Source of the DNA: Natronorubrum halalkaliphilum
GTDB taxonomy: Archaea; Halobacteriota; Halobacteria; Halobacteriales; Natrialbaceae
Direction of reading: 5' to 3'
NCBI RefSeq assembly: GCF_009834785.1
Contig: NZ_WUYX01000060.1
Span: forward strand, 1 to 64,000
Length of the DNA: 64,000 nt
Shown: one piece after another, positions 25,582 through 34,015 of the stretch
How positions within the stretch are numbered: the first letter of the stretch is position 1
How the letters are laid out: each line of letters begins with the position of its first letter
Translations under genes and position numbers: made by a program
Notes under the pieces: model-generated
Databases searched by the model: none
Told to the model about the DNA's origin: nothing
What the model saw: only the letters and a program-made list of their open reading frames with translations

Positions 25582-26148
25582 TCACTCGTCGGTCCACTTG
25601 ATCGAACAACCCTGGGACGGCTGCCACTCGAGATCGACCGACTCGCCGGCGAGGACCGCGTCGATGGCTTCGCGGATGTGGTACCGCGACGGCTCGTCGT
25701 CGGGGTTGAGCGCGTCGTCGAGACGGCCCTGATAGACCAGCTGAAACTCCTTGCCGTTGGCCGACTCGAACAGGAACGGATCCGGCGTACAGACCGCGCC
25801 GTACGTTCGGGCGACGTGCTGGTTCTCATCGCGCAGGTAGGCGTCGTACTGAATCGTTCCGTCGTCGACGTACTCGCGCATCGCCTCGAGTGAGTCCTCC
25901 GGATACTCCTCGGCGTCGTTCGGATTGATCCCGACGACCGCGACGTCGTCGTACTCGGCGGCCAGTTCGTTCAGCAGGTCGAACTTCGCCTTGGCGTACG
26001 GACAGTGATTACACGTAAAGACGAGCAAGAGCGCCTCGTTGTCGGCGAACGAGTCGAGCGTGTACGATTCCCCGTCTGCGCCCTCGAGTTCGAATTCGGG
26101 GGCGGCGTCGCCGGCCGTGAGTTCAGTGTCGGATTCCTCGAGTACCAT
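25582..26148 (-). CDS. Thioredoxin-fold peroxiredoxin/AhpC-TSA-like protein
   Basis: 188 residues. GDAAPEFELEGADGESYTLDSF is the usual start of AhpC/TSA proteins. LLLVFTCNHCPYAKAKFDLLNEL contains a CxxC motif (Cys-Asn-His-Cys) at the redox position, followed by VAVVGINPNDAEEYPEDSLEAM. The late CTPDPFLFE has the cis-Pro loop. A C-terminal tail QPSQGCSIKW has one more Cys. This matches the thioredoxin family often found in haloarchaea; the electron donor is unknown. The ATG at 26148 is chosen, since the upstream frame codes for nothing recognisable. Confidence 0.85.
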   Translation of the reverse strand: MVLEESDTELTAGDAAPEFELEGADGESYTLDSFADNEALLLVFTCNHCPYAKAKFDLLNELAAEYDDVAVVGINPNDAEEYPEDSLEAMREYVDDGTIQYDAYLRDENQHVARTYGAVCTPDPFLFESANGKEFQLVYQGRLDDALNPDDEPSRYHIREAIDAVLAGESVDLEWQPSQGCSIKWTDE

Positions 26149-26368
26149 AACCGACGGTTTTCGACCGGGTCCCTTAACTGCCGCGTTCGATTGCGAGGCA
26201 GCGTCGCTCTCGATCAGTAGGTTCTCGCTGCGGCGAGCCGCGAGTGTTGTAGCCGTTCGCTCCCGGTAGTCGCTCCCGGTCTTTGGGGGGTTTTCGCGAG
26301 CGTGGGTGAACCCGATCGGAAAACCGGCGCGCCCTACATATTTGTACCCCCCGCGATATCGATGTGGT

Positions 26369-26983
26369 ATGAAGACGCTCGAGGTCACCGACGAACAGTA
26401 CGCGGTCATCCAGCAGCTCCGCGAGGAAATCTCCGGACAGGTCGTCGGAAAGTACGGCTTCGTCCGCGAACGCGACGCCGTCCAGTTCCTGATCGACACC
26501 CTCGACGGCGATACGGATCCCGACATCGATATCGATATCGACCCCGATGCTGATCTCGATTTCTCGGCGACCGACGACGTCGCCGCGTCCGTCGGAGCCG
26601 CGATCAACGGCGAGTCGGACCCGAACGAACTCGAGGAGGTTTCCTATATCGAAGACGATTCGGTCGACGAGTCTGCGGCGGACGAAGCCGAGTCGGAGCC
26701 GGATATCGACGATTCGGTTGACGACGCCACAGCCGATGACGAGACGACGGGTGCGGACGGCGATCCCGATTCGGACTCGGACACAGACTCGGAGGATGGC
26801 GGCGAGGCCGACGACGACGACATGCTCGACGAGATGATGAGCCTGCTCGAAACCCACGACGACAAGTGGGGCGAATCGTCGTCGGCGGACTATCGGTACA
26901 GCGTCGAACTGCCCGACGGCTCGACCGAACAGGTCCAGACGAAAGACGACGTTCGAGCGCTGCTGTTCAAGAACTACCGGTAG
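26369..26983 (+). CDS. Hypothetical protein with acidic central linker
   Basis: 204 residues. The N-terminal 45 residues (MKTLEVTDEQYAVIQQLREEI) look like a small ribbon-helix-helix or coiled start. A linker of about 110 residues is almost only Asp, Glu, Ser, Thr and Ala. The C-terminus WGESSSADYRYSVELPDGSTEQVQTKDDVRALLFKNYR is a short folded domain. Conserved ends with a disordered acidic middle are common in haloarchaea. I do not recognise its role. The ATG at 26369 follows a promoter-like AT stretch. Confidence 0.7.
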   Translation: MKTLEVTDEQYAVIQQLREEISGQVVGKYGFVRERDAVQFLIDTLDGDTDPDIDIDIDPDADLDFSATDDVAASVGAAINGESDPNELEEVSYIEDDSVDESAADEAESEPDIDDSVDDATADDETTGADGDPDSDSDTDSEDGGEADDDDMLDEMMSLLETHDDKWGESSSADYRYSVELPDGSTEQVQTKDDVRALLFKNYR

Positions 26984-27191
26984 CGCCGTCGGCTCACGAC
27001 CGAACCCGCGATCGGCTCTCGGAACGGGTCAGCAACTGGTCTCGGCGCTGTCTTACAGTCGGGAGCGGCCCGCGTCTCACACTCGTCGGGATCCGTTCTC
27101 CGTTCCGGACGGGTTCCAGTTCGTGACAGTCACCATCTCTATCGATGTAGTTTATGGTAGTACTCGGTGGAGAGTTTCACGAGGGCAAATT

Positions 27192-27305
27192 ATGAGCCGA
27201 GCATACCCGTTTCAACAGGAGGAGGACATCACCTGCCCGGATTGCCAGCGCCAAATTCCGATGCAGTCGCGAATCTGCCCGCGGTGTGAGTCGTCGCTCC
27301 ACTAG
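27192..27305 (+). CDS. Small double-CxxC zinc-ribbon protein
   Basis: A 37-residue protein with CPDC at residues 15-18 and CPRC at 28-31, the two knuckles of a zinc ribbon. The N-terminus is MSRAYPFQQEEDIT. Such tiny zinc-finger proteins are common in haloarchaea; several affect biofilm, stress or regulation, and this one is uncharacterised. The frame extends upstream to 27123, but the ATG at 27192 gives the compact protein. It is the only gene between the linker protein and the Lrp-type regulator. Confidence 0.65.
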   Translation: MSRAYPFQQEEDITCPDCQRQIPMQSRICPRCESSLH

Positions 27306-27379
27306 TCGACGGGTCCGCTCGCGACGACTGACGGGCGAACAACGGTAGACCTTTACTCGCGCTCGCGTTTCGGAGAGAT

Positions 27380-27865
27380 ATGAGCGAACGCGAGGTACTC
27401 GAGTTGCTTCGTGAGAACGCGCGCTATTCGACCGACGATATCGCGCGAATGACCGATCTCGAGAGCCACGAGGTCGACGCAGCAATCGAGGAACTCGAGA
27501 CAGCAGGCGTGGTTCGGGGCTATCAGGCGGTCGTCGACTGGGACAAACTCGAAGACGAGCGCGTCCGCGCCGAGGTCGAGTTGAACGTCCGACTCGACCG
27601 CGAGACGGGCTACGACGATATCGCGGCGCGCCTCGCACGGTTTCCGCAGGTCACGGCCTTGCGGCTGGTCAGCGGCGACTACGACTTCGATATGGAAGTC
27701 GAGGGCGACTCCATCCGCGAGGTCTCCCAGTTCATCAGCGAAAAGGTCGCGCCCGTCCCCGAGATCACCCAGACGGTCACCCACTACGTGATGACCTCCT
27801 ACAAGGAAAACGGGATCGAACTCGGCGACGGCGAAGACGACGACAGACTCTCGTTCTCACCCTGA
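27380..27865 (+). CDS. Lrp/AsnC family transcriptional regulator
   Basis: 161 residues. The N-terminal winged helix is EVLELLRENARYSTDDIARMTDLESHEVDAAIEELETAGVVRGY. The C-terminal RAM domain runs through VRAEVELNVRLDRE and ALRLVSGDYDFDMEVEG, where small ligands such as amino acids bind. Two bases separate its stop from the ATG of the aminotransferase, so the two are coupled and the regulator likely controls it. Confidence 0.9.
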   Translation: MSEREVLELLRENARYSTDDIARMTDLESHEVDAAIEELETAGVVRGYQAVVDWDKLEDERVRAEVELNVRLDRETGYDDIAARLARFPQVTALRLVSGDYDFDMEVEGDSIREVSQFISEKVAPVPEITQTVTHYVMTSYKENGIELGDGEDDDRLSFSP

Positions 27866-27867
27866 TC

Positions 27868-29025
27868 ATGACGTTCGAACTCTCCGAGCGCGTCCAGACG
27901 GTGCCGCCGTCGGGAATCCGCCGATTTTTCGAAATCGCCGAAGAGCGCGACGACGTCATCTCGCTGGGTGTCGGCGAACCCGACTTCGCGACGCCGTGGG
28001 CGGCCCGCGACGCCGCGATTGCCTCCCTCGAGCAGGGCAAAACGTCCTACACGGCAAACCGGGGCAAGCGCGAACTCCGCGAAGCGATCGCGGCGTACGT
28101 CGGCGACCGATTCGATCTCGGGTACGCCCCCGACGAGGAGATCATCGTCACCGCGGGCGCGAGCGAGGCGGTCGACCTAGCGTTCCGGGCGTTCGTGGAC
28201 CCCGGCGACACGGCCGCCATCGCCCAGCCGTCGTACATCTCCTACGAACCGGGCGTGATCTTCGCGGGCGGCGAGGTCTTGTCGGTCCCGACGACGCGTG
28301 AAGACGACTTTCGGCTCACGGCGGACGGACTCGAGCAAGCGGGTGCCGACGAGGCGGACATGCTCGTCCTCTGTTACCCCAACAACCCGACGGGGGCGAT
28401 CATGACCGAAGCCGATCTCGAGCCGATCGCCGAGTTCGCCCGCGAGCACGACCTGACGGTCCTCTCGGACGAGATTTACGCGGAACTCACCTACGAGGGC
28501 GAACACACCTCCATCGCAACGCTCGAAGGCATGCGCGAACGAACCATCGTCTTCAACGGCTTCTCGAAGGCCCACGCGATGACCGGCCTCCGACTGGGCT
28601 ACGCGCTCGGCCCCCCAGAAGCCATCGGCGCGATGAACAAGATCCATCAGTACACGATGCTGTCGGCACCGACGACGGCCCAGTACGCGGCTCTCGAGGC
28701 GCTGGAGTCCTGCGAGAACGACGTCCGGGAGATGGTGGCTCAGTACGATCGGCGACGCCAATTCGTCCTCTCGCGATTCCGCGAGATCGGCATGGACGTA
28801 TTCGAGGCCAATGGGGCGTTTTACTGCTTCCCGGAGGTTCCCGAGGGGTTCACCGCCGAGGAGTTCGCCGAGGAAGTGCTCCGCGAGCAGGGCGTCGCCG
28901 TCGTTCCGGGAGACGTCTTCGGCGAGGGCGGAGAGGGTCACCTTCGAGTGTCGTACGCGACAGGGCTTGAGGACCTTCGAAAAGCGCTGGCCCGAATCGA
29001 GGCGTTCGTCGAGGAACACGCCTGA
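27868..29025 (+). CDS. Pyridoxal-phosphate aminotransferase, class I
   Basis: 385 residues. PPSGIRRFFEIAEERDDVISLGVGEPDFATP is the family start; TAGASEAVDLAFRAF, CYPNNPTGAIM and FNGFSKAHAMTGLRLGYALG follow. The Lys in GFSK binds pyridoxal phosphate, and the C-terminal Arg in HLRVSYA binds the substrate carboxylate. It is of the aspartate/aromatic aminotransferase type; the exact substrate is unknown. It is cotranscribed with the Lrp-type regulator. The last base of its stop codon is the first base of repeat copy 3. Confidence 0.92.
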   Translation: MTFELSERVQTVPPSGIRRFFEIAEERDDVISLGVGEPDFATPWAARDAAIASLEQGKTSYTANRGKRELREAIAAYVGDRFDLGYAPDEEIIVTAGASEAVDLAFRAFVDPGDTAAIAQPSYISYEPGVIFAGGEVLSVPTTREDDFRLTADGLEQAGADEADMLVLCYPNNPTGAIMTEADLEPIAEFAREHDLTVLSDEIYAELTYEGEHTSIATLEGMRERTIVFNGFSKAHAMTGLRLGYALGPPEAIGAMNKIHQYTMLSAPTTAQYAALEALESCENDVREMVAQYDRRRQFVLSRFREIGMDVFEANGAFYCFPEVPEGFTAEEFAEEVLREQGVAVVPGDVFGEGGEGHLRVSYATGLEDLRKALARIEAFVEEHA

Positions 29026-29106
29026 GACGGTTTACTGTAGTCAATTACCGCCGATCACCGACCCCGTCCCTGGTGATCGGCGGTAACTAGTTACACCAAT
29101 CCGTAT
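29025..29106 (+). repeat. 82-bp palindromic intergenic element, copy 3
   Basis: Flank order is A-core-B, with arms ACCGCCGATCACC/GGTGATCGGCGGT and loop GACCCCGTCCCT, so the core is in the opposite orientation relative to its flanks from copies 1 and 2. The left end reads AGACGG in place of ATACGG. It begins on the last base of the aminotransferase stop codon. The outer bases are G on both sides. The position would suit a transcription terminator. Confidence 0.9.
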
Positions 29107-29241
29107 GGACGATCGCTTTCCGGGTGCCATACCGCGTGTGTTCGCGCGTTTTTGCGTGCGTTCGAGCCCCCAGTTGTTCAGGAACCGGTGCGCTCGACTA
29201 CTGAATTCGAACTAACCTACTCGAGGGGACCCGCTTTTCGG

Positions 29242-29664
29242 TCAGTATCCAATCGGTCCGCCGGCCCGTCTCCGGAGGCGATCACCGGCGATACCCCCGA
29301 CGTACCCCATGACCATCATGAGGGGGATGTAGGCAATGAGATCCAGCAACGCCAACGTCACCGCGACGAATATCGTGTTCGGATCGGTTACGGGACCGCC
29401 GGTCAGTAACACTCGGTACAGAACGATGAGCAGATACAGCGGAACGATAGCAACGACCACGCCGAGGAATCCGTTGTTGGCGTGGGTATCGTAGAATCCG
29501 CTTCTCGCAACTGCGACGCCGCCGGCGACGAACGCGATCGGCAGGATCCACGCCGGTCTGTCGAGGACGAATATAGCCACGGCGCTGAGAACGACCGTCG
29601 CCGCTGCCGCCCACAGAACGGGTCGCAATTCGTACTCGAAGTCGGGACTCGGACGTTCTTTCAT
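29242..29664 (-). CDS. Membrane protein, four helices, function unknown
   Basis: 140 residues with hydrophobic segments at about 16-33, 36-54, 67-87 and 96-125. The last loop is Arg-rich (GDRLRRRAG). I recall a DUF5518-like group with a Gly-rich helix such as MVMGYVGGIAGD, but the assignment is tentative. It converges with the aminotransferase, with repeat copy 3 between the stops. Confidence 0.65.
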   Translation of the reverse strand: MKERPSPDFEYELRPVLWAAAATVVLSAVAIFVLDRPAWILPIAFVAGGVAVARSGFYDTHANNGFLGVVVAIVPLYLLIVLYRVLLTGGPVTDPNTIFVAVTLALLDLIAYIPLMMVMGYVGGIAGDRLRRRAGGPIGY

Positions 29665-29764
29665 GTGTTCTCTACTCGCACGATAGTTCTTACATCTATT
29701 ATATGTTCCTCACGACAGAAAGCACGGCCGACAGTATAACTTCGACCGGACCGTACGACGTTCC

Positions 29765-30991
29765 ATGTTTGACGACCCCTCGAGCGACCGCGACCCCGCG
29801 TTTCGATTCGACTACGACCCGGCGACGATCAGATTCGGCTCCGGCTGTGTCGCCGATCTCGAGGCCGAACTCGAGAGCGAAGGCCTCGAGAACGCGCTGG
29901 TCGTCTGTGGCTCGACGGTCGGGAGTACACCCGCGGTCATCGACCCGGTCACAGACGGCCTCGGCGACCGACTCGCGGGTGTATTCGACGAAACCACGCC
30001 CGAAAAACGCCTGGGGACGGCGTTCGACGGGCTCGAGCGTCTCGAGGCCGAAACCGCGGACGCGCTCGTGAGCCTCGGCGGCGGCAGCAGCCTCGACGTC
30101 GCGAAGGTCATCAGTGCGCTCGCGGCGAGCGACCGTTCGGCCGAAGACGTAGCGAGCGAGTTCGCCGAGCGCAACACGATCACCGTCCCGGAGGAGGGGC
30201 TCGTGCCGATCGTCGCGATTCCGACGACGCTGGCCGGTGCGGACCTCTCGATGGGCGCCGGCGTCACGGCCGCTCCTGACTCCGGACTGGTCGACAACGG
30301 GGTCAGCGGCGGGCTCTCCGATCCGGGACTCATGCCCGCGGCGGCCGTCTACGATCCCGAACTCGTTGCAACCACGCCCGAACCGATTCTCACGGGGTCG
30401 GCCATGAACGGCTTCGATAAGGGCCTCGAAGCGCTCTACGCCGGCAACGCGACGCCGGTGACCGACGCGACGGCCGGACACGGAGTGGAGAAACTCGAGG
30501 ACGGCCTCCGCGCGTTCGGGGAGGGAGACCGCGAGATCGATACCTACGAGACGATTTTGGAAGGGATCGTACTGGTCCAGTACGGTATCTCGCGGCCCGA
30601 CGAGACGATGCTCTCGATCATCCACGCGTTCGGACACGGGCTGACGCGCACGTACGACGTCCAGCAGGGGGCCGCCCACGCCGTCGTCGTCACCTACGTT
30701 CTCGAGTACCTGTTCGAACAGGACACGGTGGACACGCGAGCGGGGATGCTCGCGAACGCGCTTGGAGTCGACGACGCGGCGGATCACGGTGCTGCGGTCG
30801 TCGAAGCAGTGGGCGAGATACGGGACGCGCTCGGTCTTCCCTCCCGACTGCGCGACGTCGACGGCCCCGAACCCGACGAGTTTACGGCGGTTGCGGAATC
30901 GATCCTCGCCGATCCGTTCATGGCGAACGCACCGCCGGGGCTGGATCCGTCGGTCGCGGAGATCGAAGGGATTCTCGAGGAAGCGTGGTAG
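29765..30991 (+). CDS. Iron-containing alcohol dehydrogenase family protein
   Basis: 408 residues. IRFGSGCVADLEAELE is the start of the Fe-ADH fold. GGGSSLDVAKVI (about residues 104-115) is the NAD(P)-binding loop. IPTTLAGADLSMGAG, the region NGFDKGLEALY, and the His residues in IHAFGHGLTRTYDVQQGAAHAVV match the metal-ligand region. The enzyme probably uses NAD(P)H with a divalent metal on an alcohol or aldehyde; the substrate is not known. The spacer before it has promoter-like AT stretches. Confidence 0.88.
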   Translation: MFDDPSSDRDPAFRFDYDPATIRFGSGCVADLEAELESEGLENALVVCGSTVGSTPAVIDPVTDGLGDRLAGVFDETTPEKRLGTAFDGLERLEAETADALVSLGGGSSLDVAKVISALAASDRSAEDVASEFAERNTITVPEEGLVPIVAIPTTLAGADLSMGAGVTAAPDSGLVDNGVSGGLSDPGLMPAAAVYDPELVATTPEPILTGSAMNGFDKGLEALYAGNATPVTDATAGHGVEKLEDGLRAFGEGDREIDTYETILEGIVLVQYGISRPDETMLSIIHAFGHGLTRTYDVQQGAAHAVVVTYVLEYLFEQDTVDTRAGMLANALGVDDAADHGAAVVEAVGEIRDALGLPSRLRDVDGPEPDEFTAVAESILADPFMANAPPGLDPSVAEIEGILEEAW

Positions 30992-31063
30992 GGTTCGAGA
31001 CATCGTCGGTTCACTGGTTCGGCCCCTCGAGTCCGGAGAACCGAGCGGCGACGACGTGTCGGG

Positions 31064-31519
31064 TCACTGCTCGAGGTCGGCCGCCGCCGGCGGTTCGACG
31101 CCGCGCCGCGGCGGACGGACACCGTCGTGCATCGGTGAGAGGAGCCAGACGGCGTATATCGCGACGACCGTTCCACACGCCGCGAGGACGAAGACGGCTG
31201 TCGTTTCTGCGATGTGGATGATTCGGAGCAGTGACAGCCCGAGGCCGCCGAAGAAGAAGCTGATGGCGAAATTTCGGATTCGTTCGGAGACGGCCGAAAG
31301 GAGTTGTCGACGCCAGTAGACGGCGTAGCAGAACCCACAGAGCGTGCCGAGAACGACGGCGACCGGGTGCTCAGCCGGGTTCGGAATCCCCGTTTCAGTC
31401 GAGAGCAGGAAGAGGAACACCGGAAGACAGAGGACGATTCCGACGAGTTCGCCGCGACGACCGTCGGGCACCGCCCATCCGTCGTCGTCGCGGAACCACT
31501 CGAGGAACGGAACGGCCAT
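31064..31519 (-). CDS. Membrane protein, four helices, function unknown
   Basis: 151 residues with hydrophobic stretches at about 27-44, 51-68, 86-105 and 112-132. The N-terminus MAVPFLEWFRDDDGWAVPDGRRGELVGI is amphipathic and the C-terminus Pro-rich. I do not recognise a motif, though its layout suits a small integral membrane protein. It converges with the Fe-ADH gene. It is upstream of nothing obvious on its own strand. Confidence 0.6.
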   Translation of the reverse strand: MAVPFLEWFRDDDGWAVPDGRRGELVGIVLCLPVFLFLLSTETGIPNPAEHPVAVVLGTLCGFCYAVYWRRQLLSAVSERIRNFAISFFFGGLGLSLLRIIHIAETTAVFVLAACGTVVAIYAVWLLSPMHDGVRPPRRGVEPPAAADLEQ

Positions 31520-31662
31520 GAACGGTCTGTTTCATGTTGAATGAATTGAAACTTTTGTTTCGTCGGCTCTCGCGAGCCGCCAGTGTCGGAAGAGTCATCG
31601 AGAGAATCGATTTTCCCCGGATCGGACGGCACCCGAATATCGCCGTCGTGGCGCTCGAGCGG

Positions 31663-32400
31663 CTATGTTCCGTCGGCGTACGACGGCCGCTCGGCGTACT
31701 CGATCGGATCGCGAACGCCAATATTCTGGAACGCCTGCAGGCGGAACGCACACGCATCGCAGGTCCCGCAGGCGGGTTCGTTCTCGCGGTAACAGCTCCA
31801 GGTGTGTTCGTAGGGTACCTCGAGTTCCACACCTCGCTCGGCGATATCGGTCTTCGACCACTCGACGAACGGCGCTTCGATCGCGAGTTCCGTCTCCGGC
31901 TTCGTTCCGACGTCGACCACCCTTTCGAAGGCCTTGAAGAACTCGGGCCGACAGTCGGGATACCCCGAGAAATCCTCGCTGTGTGCGCCGATGAAAACCG
32001 CCTCGCAGTCGTTGGCCTCCGCGTAGGAGACCGCCATCGAGAGCAGGTTCGCGTTCCGGAACGGGACGTACGACGACGGGATTTCGTCGCTCGCCAAGTC
32101 CGCGTCGTCGACGTCCATTTCGTCGTCGGTGAGACTCGAGTCGCCGATGGCCGAGAGATGGCCGGTCTCGACCTGCAGGAAGTTCGCTGCGTCGAACTCG
32201 TCAGCGAGTCGGCGGGCGCACTCGAGTTCGCGATTCTCGGTGCGCTGGCCGTAGGAGGTGTGCAGGGCGTAGATTTCGTAGCCGCGTTCGCGGGCCACCG
32301 CGGCGGCGGTGGCGCTGTCCATTCCGCCCGATAGGAGGACAACGGCGCGTTTGGAAGTCGATTCGTCGGTCGCGGATTCGGACATCGTATCGTCGGTCAT
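31663..32400 (-). CDS. queC: 7-cyano-7-deazaguanine synthase QueC
   Basis: 245 residues. VVLLSGGMDSATAAA is the PP-loop that binds ATP, and ALHTSYGQRT the following strand. VPFRNANLLSMA and EHTWSCYRENEPACGTCDAC hold the C-terminal zinc site (four Cys within 15 residues). QueC converts 7-carboxy-7-deazaguanine and ammonia to preQ0 in the route to archaeosine at tRNA position 15. It is the last gene of queD-queE-queC, 29 bases after queE. Translation may begin five codons downstream, at a second Met. Confidence 0.95.
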   Translation of the reverse strand: MTDDTMSESATDESTSKRAVVLLSGGMDSATAAAVARERGYEIYALHTSYGQRTENRELECARRLADEFDAANFLQVETGHLSAIGDSSLTDDEMDVDDADLASDEIPSSYVPFRNANLLSMAVSYAEANDCEAVFIGAHSEDFSGYPDCRPEFFKAFERVVDVGTKPETELAIEAPFVEWSKTDIAERGVELEVPYEHTWSCYRENEPACGTCDACAFRLQAFQNIGVRDPIEYAERPSYADGT

Positions 32401-32429
32401 CGTGTGATCTGAATGGGCAGTCGCAGTCG

Positions 32430-33206
32430 CTACGTCTCGGGTGCGTCGTTCCAGAGGTCGACGTGCAGCCGTGGTGTGTATCGGAAGCCGTGGTCCATCG
32501 CCAACCGCGCGACGCGGTTGCGGGTCTCCTCGAGGCGCGCTTGCGTGGCTCCCTCGGGCATAAGCAGGACGTCGTCGTCACGGATCCGCGCGTCAGTCAT
32601 CTCGCGAAGTTCCGCCAACAACTCCAGAATCTCCGGCACGTCCTCGTCGTCGGTGACGACGAACTTCAGCTGGAACTCGTAGCTCTCGACGAGGCGGGAG
32701 AGCGCCTCGAGATCGATCCGGTCGTTCTCGTGGCGTTGTGCCCACTCGCCGTCACCCTTCGGATCGCGCTCGGGCGTCGGCGTACTGCTCTCGAGTTTCG
32801 GACTGATCGAGGCGAGATCGATCGGCGCGTCGCGATGGATCGTCCCGTTGGTCTCGACGGTGGTGTGATACCCCCGCTCGTCGAGCGCCTCGAGCAACTC
32901 GACGCTTTCCTCGTGAATCAGCGGTTCGCCGCCGGTGAGGACGACGTGTTCCGCGTTCTCGTGGGATTCGATCGTCGCGATGATCTCCTCGAGATCCTGC
33001 CAAGCGTGGGTCGGCTCCCAGGAGGTGTGATAGGAGTCACAGAACCAACAGCGAAGGTTACAGCCGCTCGTACGGACGAACACCGATGGAACGCCGGCGA
33101 GCGTTCCCTCGCCTTGCAGCGAGTAGAATAGTTCGTTAATCGGGAGCCCCTTGCCCGCAGCGTCGTCGTCGGTCTCCTCTCGATCGACAGAGTCGGAGAC
33201 GGGCAT
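32430..33206 (-). CDS. queE: 7-carboxy-7-deazaguanine synthase QueE
   Basis: 258 residues. It is a radical SAM enzyme with SGCNLRCWFCDSYHTSWEP, the shortened CxxxCxxC cluster loop typical of QueE. GLPINELFYSLQGEGTLAGVPSVFVRTSGC precedes it, and VLTGGEPLIHEE binds SAM. It rearranges carboxytetrahydropterin to carboxydeazaguanine. The ATG at 33206 lies one base after the queD stop (TGA A ATG), which is preferred over the Met at 33227 inside queD. Confidence 0.95.
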   Translation of the reverse strand: MPVSDSVDREETDDDAAGKGLPINELFYSLQGEGTLAGVPSVFVRTSGCNLRCWFCDSYHTSWEPTHAWQDLEEIIATIESHENAEHVVLTGGEPLIHEESVELLEALDERGYHTTVETNGTIHRDAPIDLASISPKLESSTPTPERDPKGDGEWAQRHENDRIDLEALSRLVESYEFQLKFVVTDDEDVPEILELLAELREMTDARIRDDDVLLMPEGATQARLEETRNRVARLAMDHGFRYTPRLHVDLWNDAPET

Positions 33207-33207
33207 T

Positions 33208-33687
33208 TCAGAACCGGCCCCCGCCACAGAGTTCGCTGGTTTCGTTGACCTGAACCGCGACGTCGGTGACGGTTTCGGGAAGTGCGTCCGCGAGTTTTCG
33301 CTCCAGAATGACGCTCATCACCTCCGCCGTCGGCGGCTGCTCGAGAACGATGACCGCGTCGTCGTCACCCGCCGCTTCGAACGCCTCGACGAGGGGGTCG
33401 CCGGCCTCGAGCAGGAACATGTGATCCCACTCGTCTATTACCTCGGTAATATCGCCTTTGTCGGCGACCCACCCCGCTTCGGTCAGGTCGCCGGTGACGG
33501 TAACGGCGACCTCGTAGTTGTGGCCGTGGGGACGCGAACACTTCCCGTCGTGGTGAAGTAATCGGTGACCCGCACTGATTCTGATCGGTCGATCACGGCC
33601 GACGTGGAGGACGCGCTCGGTCCCGATAACCGCGTCAGCGCCGTCCTCAGAGACCCCGCGTTCGGCACCATCGATTCGGTTAGTCAT
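33208..33687 (-). CDS. queD: 6-carboxytetrahydropterin synthase QueD
   Basis: 159 residues. Zinc ligands are His41 (SAGHRL) and His54/His56 (PHGHNY). The catalytic Cys50 lies between them in DGKCSRPHGH, as expected for QueD. VNETSELCGGGRF closes the domain. It turns dihydroneopterin triphosphate into carboxytetrahydropterin, the first committed step to archaeosine. It is the first gene of the operon. CCTTAAGTA on the minus strand (about 33709-33717) is centred about 25 bases before the ATG. Confidence 0.95.
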   Translation of the reverse strand: MTNRIDGAERGVSEDGADAVIGTERVLHVGRDRPIRISAGHRLLHHDGKCSRPHGHNYEVAVTVTGDLTEAGWVADKGDITEVIDEWDHMFLLEAGDPLVEAFEAAGDDDAVIVLEQPPTAEVMSVILERKLADALPETVTDVAVQVNETSELCGGGRF

Positions 33688-33695
33688 ACTCAGGG

Positions 33696-33717
33696 ATTCT
33701 TCTGAGAATACTTAAGG
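33696..33717 (-). promoter_or_regulatory. queD promoter with inverted repeat
   Basis: The minus-strand TATA-like box CCTTAAGTA (33709-33717) lies about 25 bases before the queD ATG. Just downstream, ATTCT-TCTG-AGAAT (33696-33709) is an inverted repeat over the expected transcription start, where a repressor could block RNA polymerase. Confidence 0.45.
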
Positions 33718-33830
33718 ATGACCGACTGGCGGTAGCAAGAAGGGAGTCGACGCTACGTGTGGGAACATCTGGCAAGGAGTACTGTACGTTCCCGCCCGGA
33801 AGTGGAAGCGTTGAGCCTGCTCCCAGTCTG

Positions 33831-33912
33831 ATACGGTTTACTGTAGTCAATGACCGCTGATCACCGACCCCGTTCCTGGTGATCGGCGGTACATAGTTAC
33901 AGCAATCCGTAT
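33831..33912 (+). repeat. 82-bp palindromic intergenic element, copy 4
   Basis: Flank order is A-core-B like copy 3. The left arm is ACCGCTGATCACC, with one change that leaves a G-T pair; the loop is GACCCCGTTCCT. The element ends in CCGTAT and is bounded by G on both sides. It lies in the divided spacer between queD and the helix-turn-helix gene. Confidence 0.9.
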
Positions 33913-34015
33913 GAAAGCACTGTTTGAAGACGTTGCAACTCGAGTTCGCGTTCCGGTCCGTCGACGACAGTGAGAATCCTGTCGCTGCAACAACACGGTC
34001 ACCGCCGCAGCCGGC

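Larger units (their letters stand above)
33688..34015. other. Intergenic region with queD promoter and repeat copy 4
   Basis: This gap of about 330 bases holds the queD promoter on the left and repeat copy 4 on the right, followed by about 100 bases without recognised signals up to the stop of the helix-turn-helix gene. No supported ORF was seen. Confidence 0.6.
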
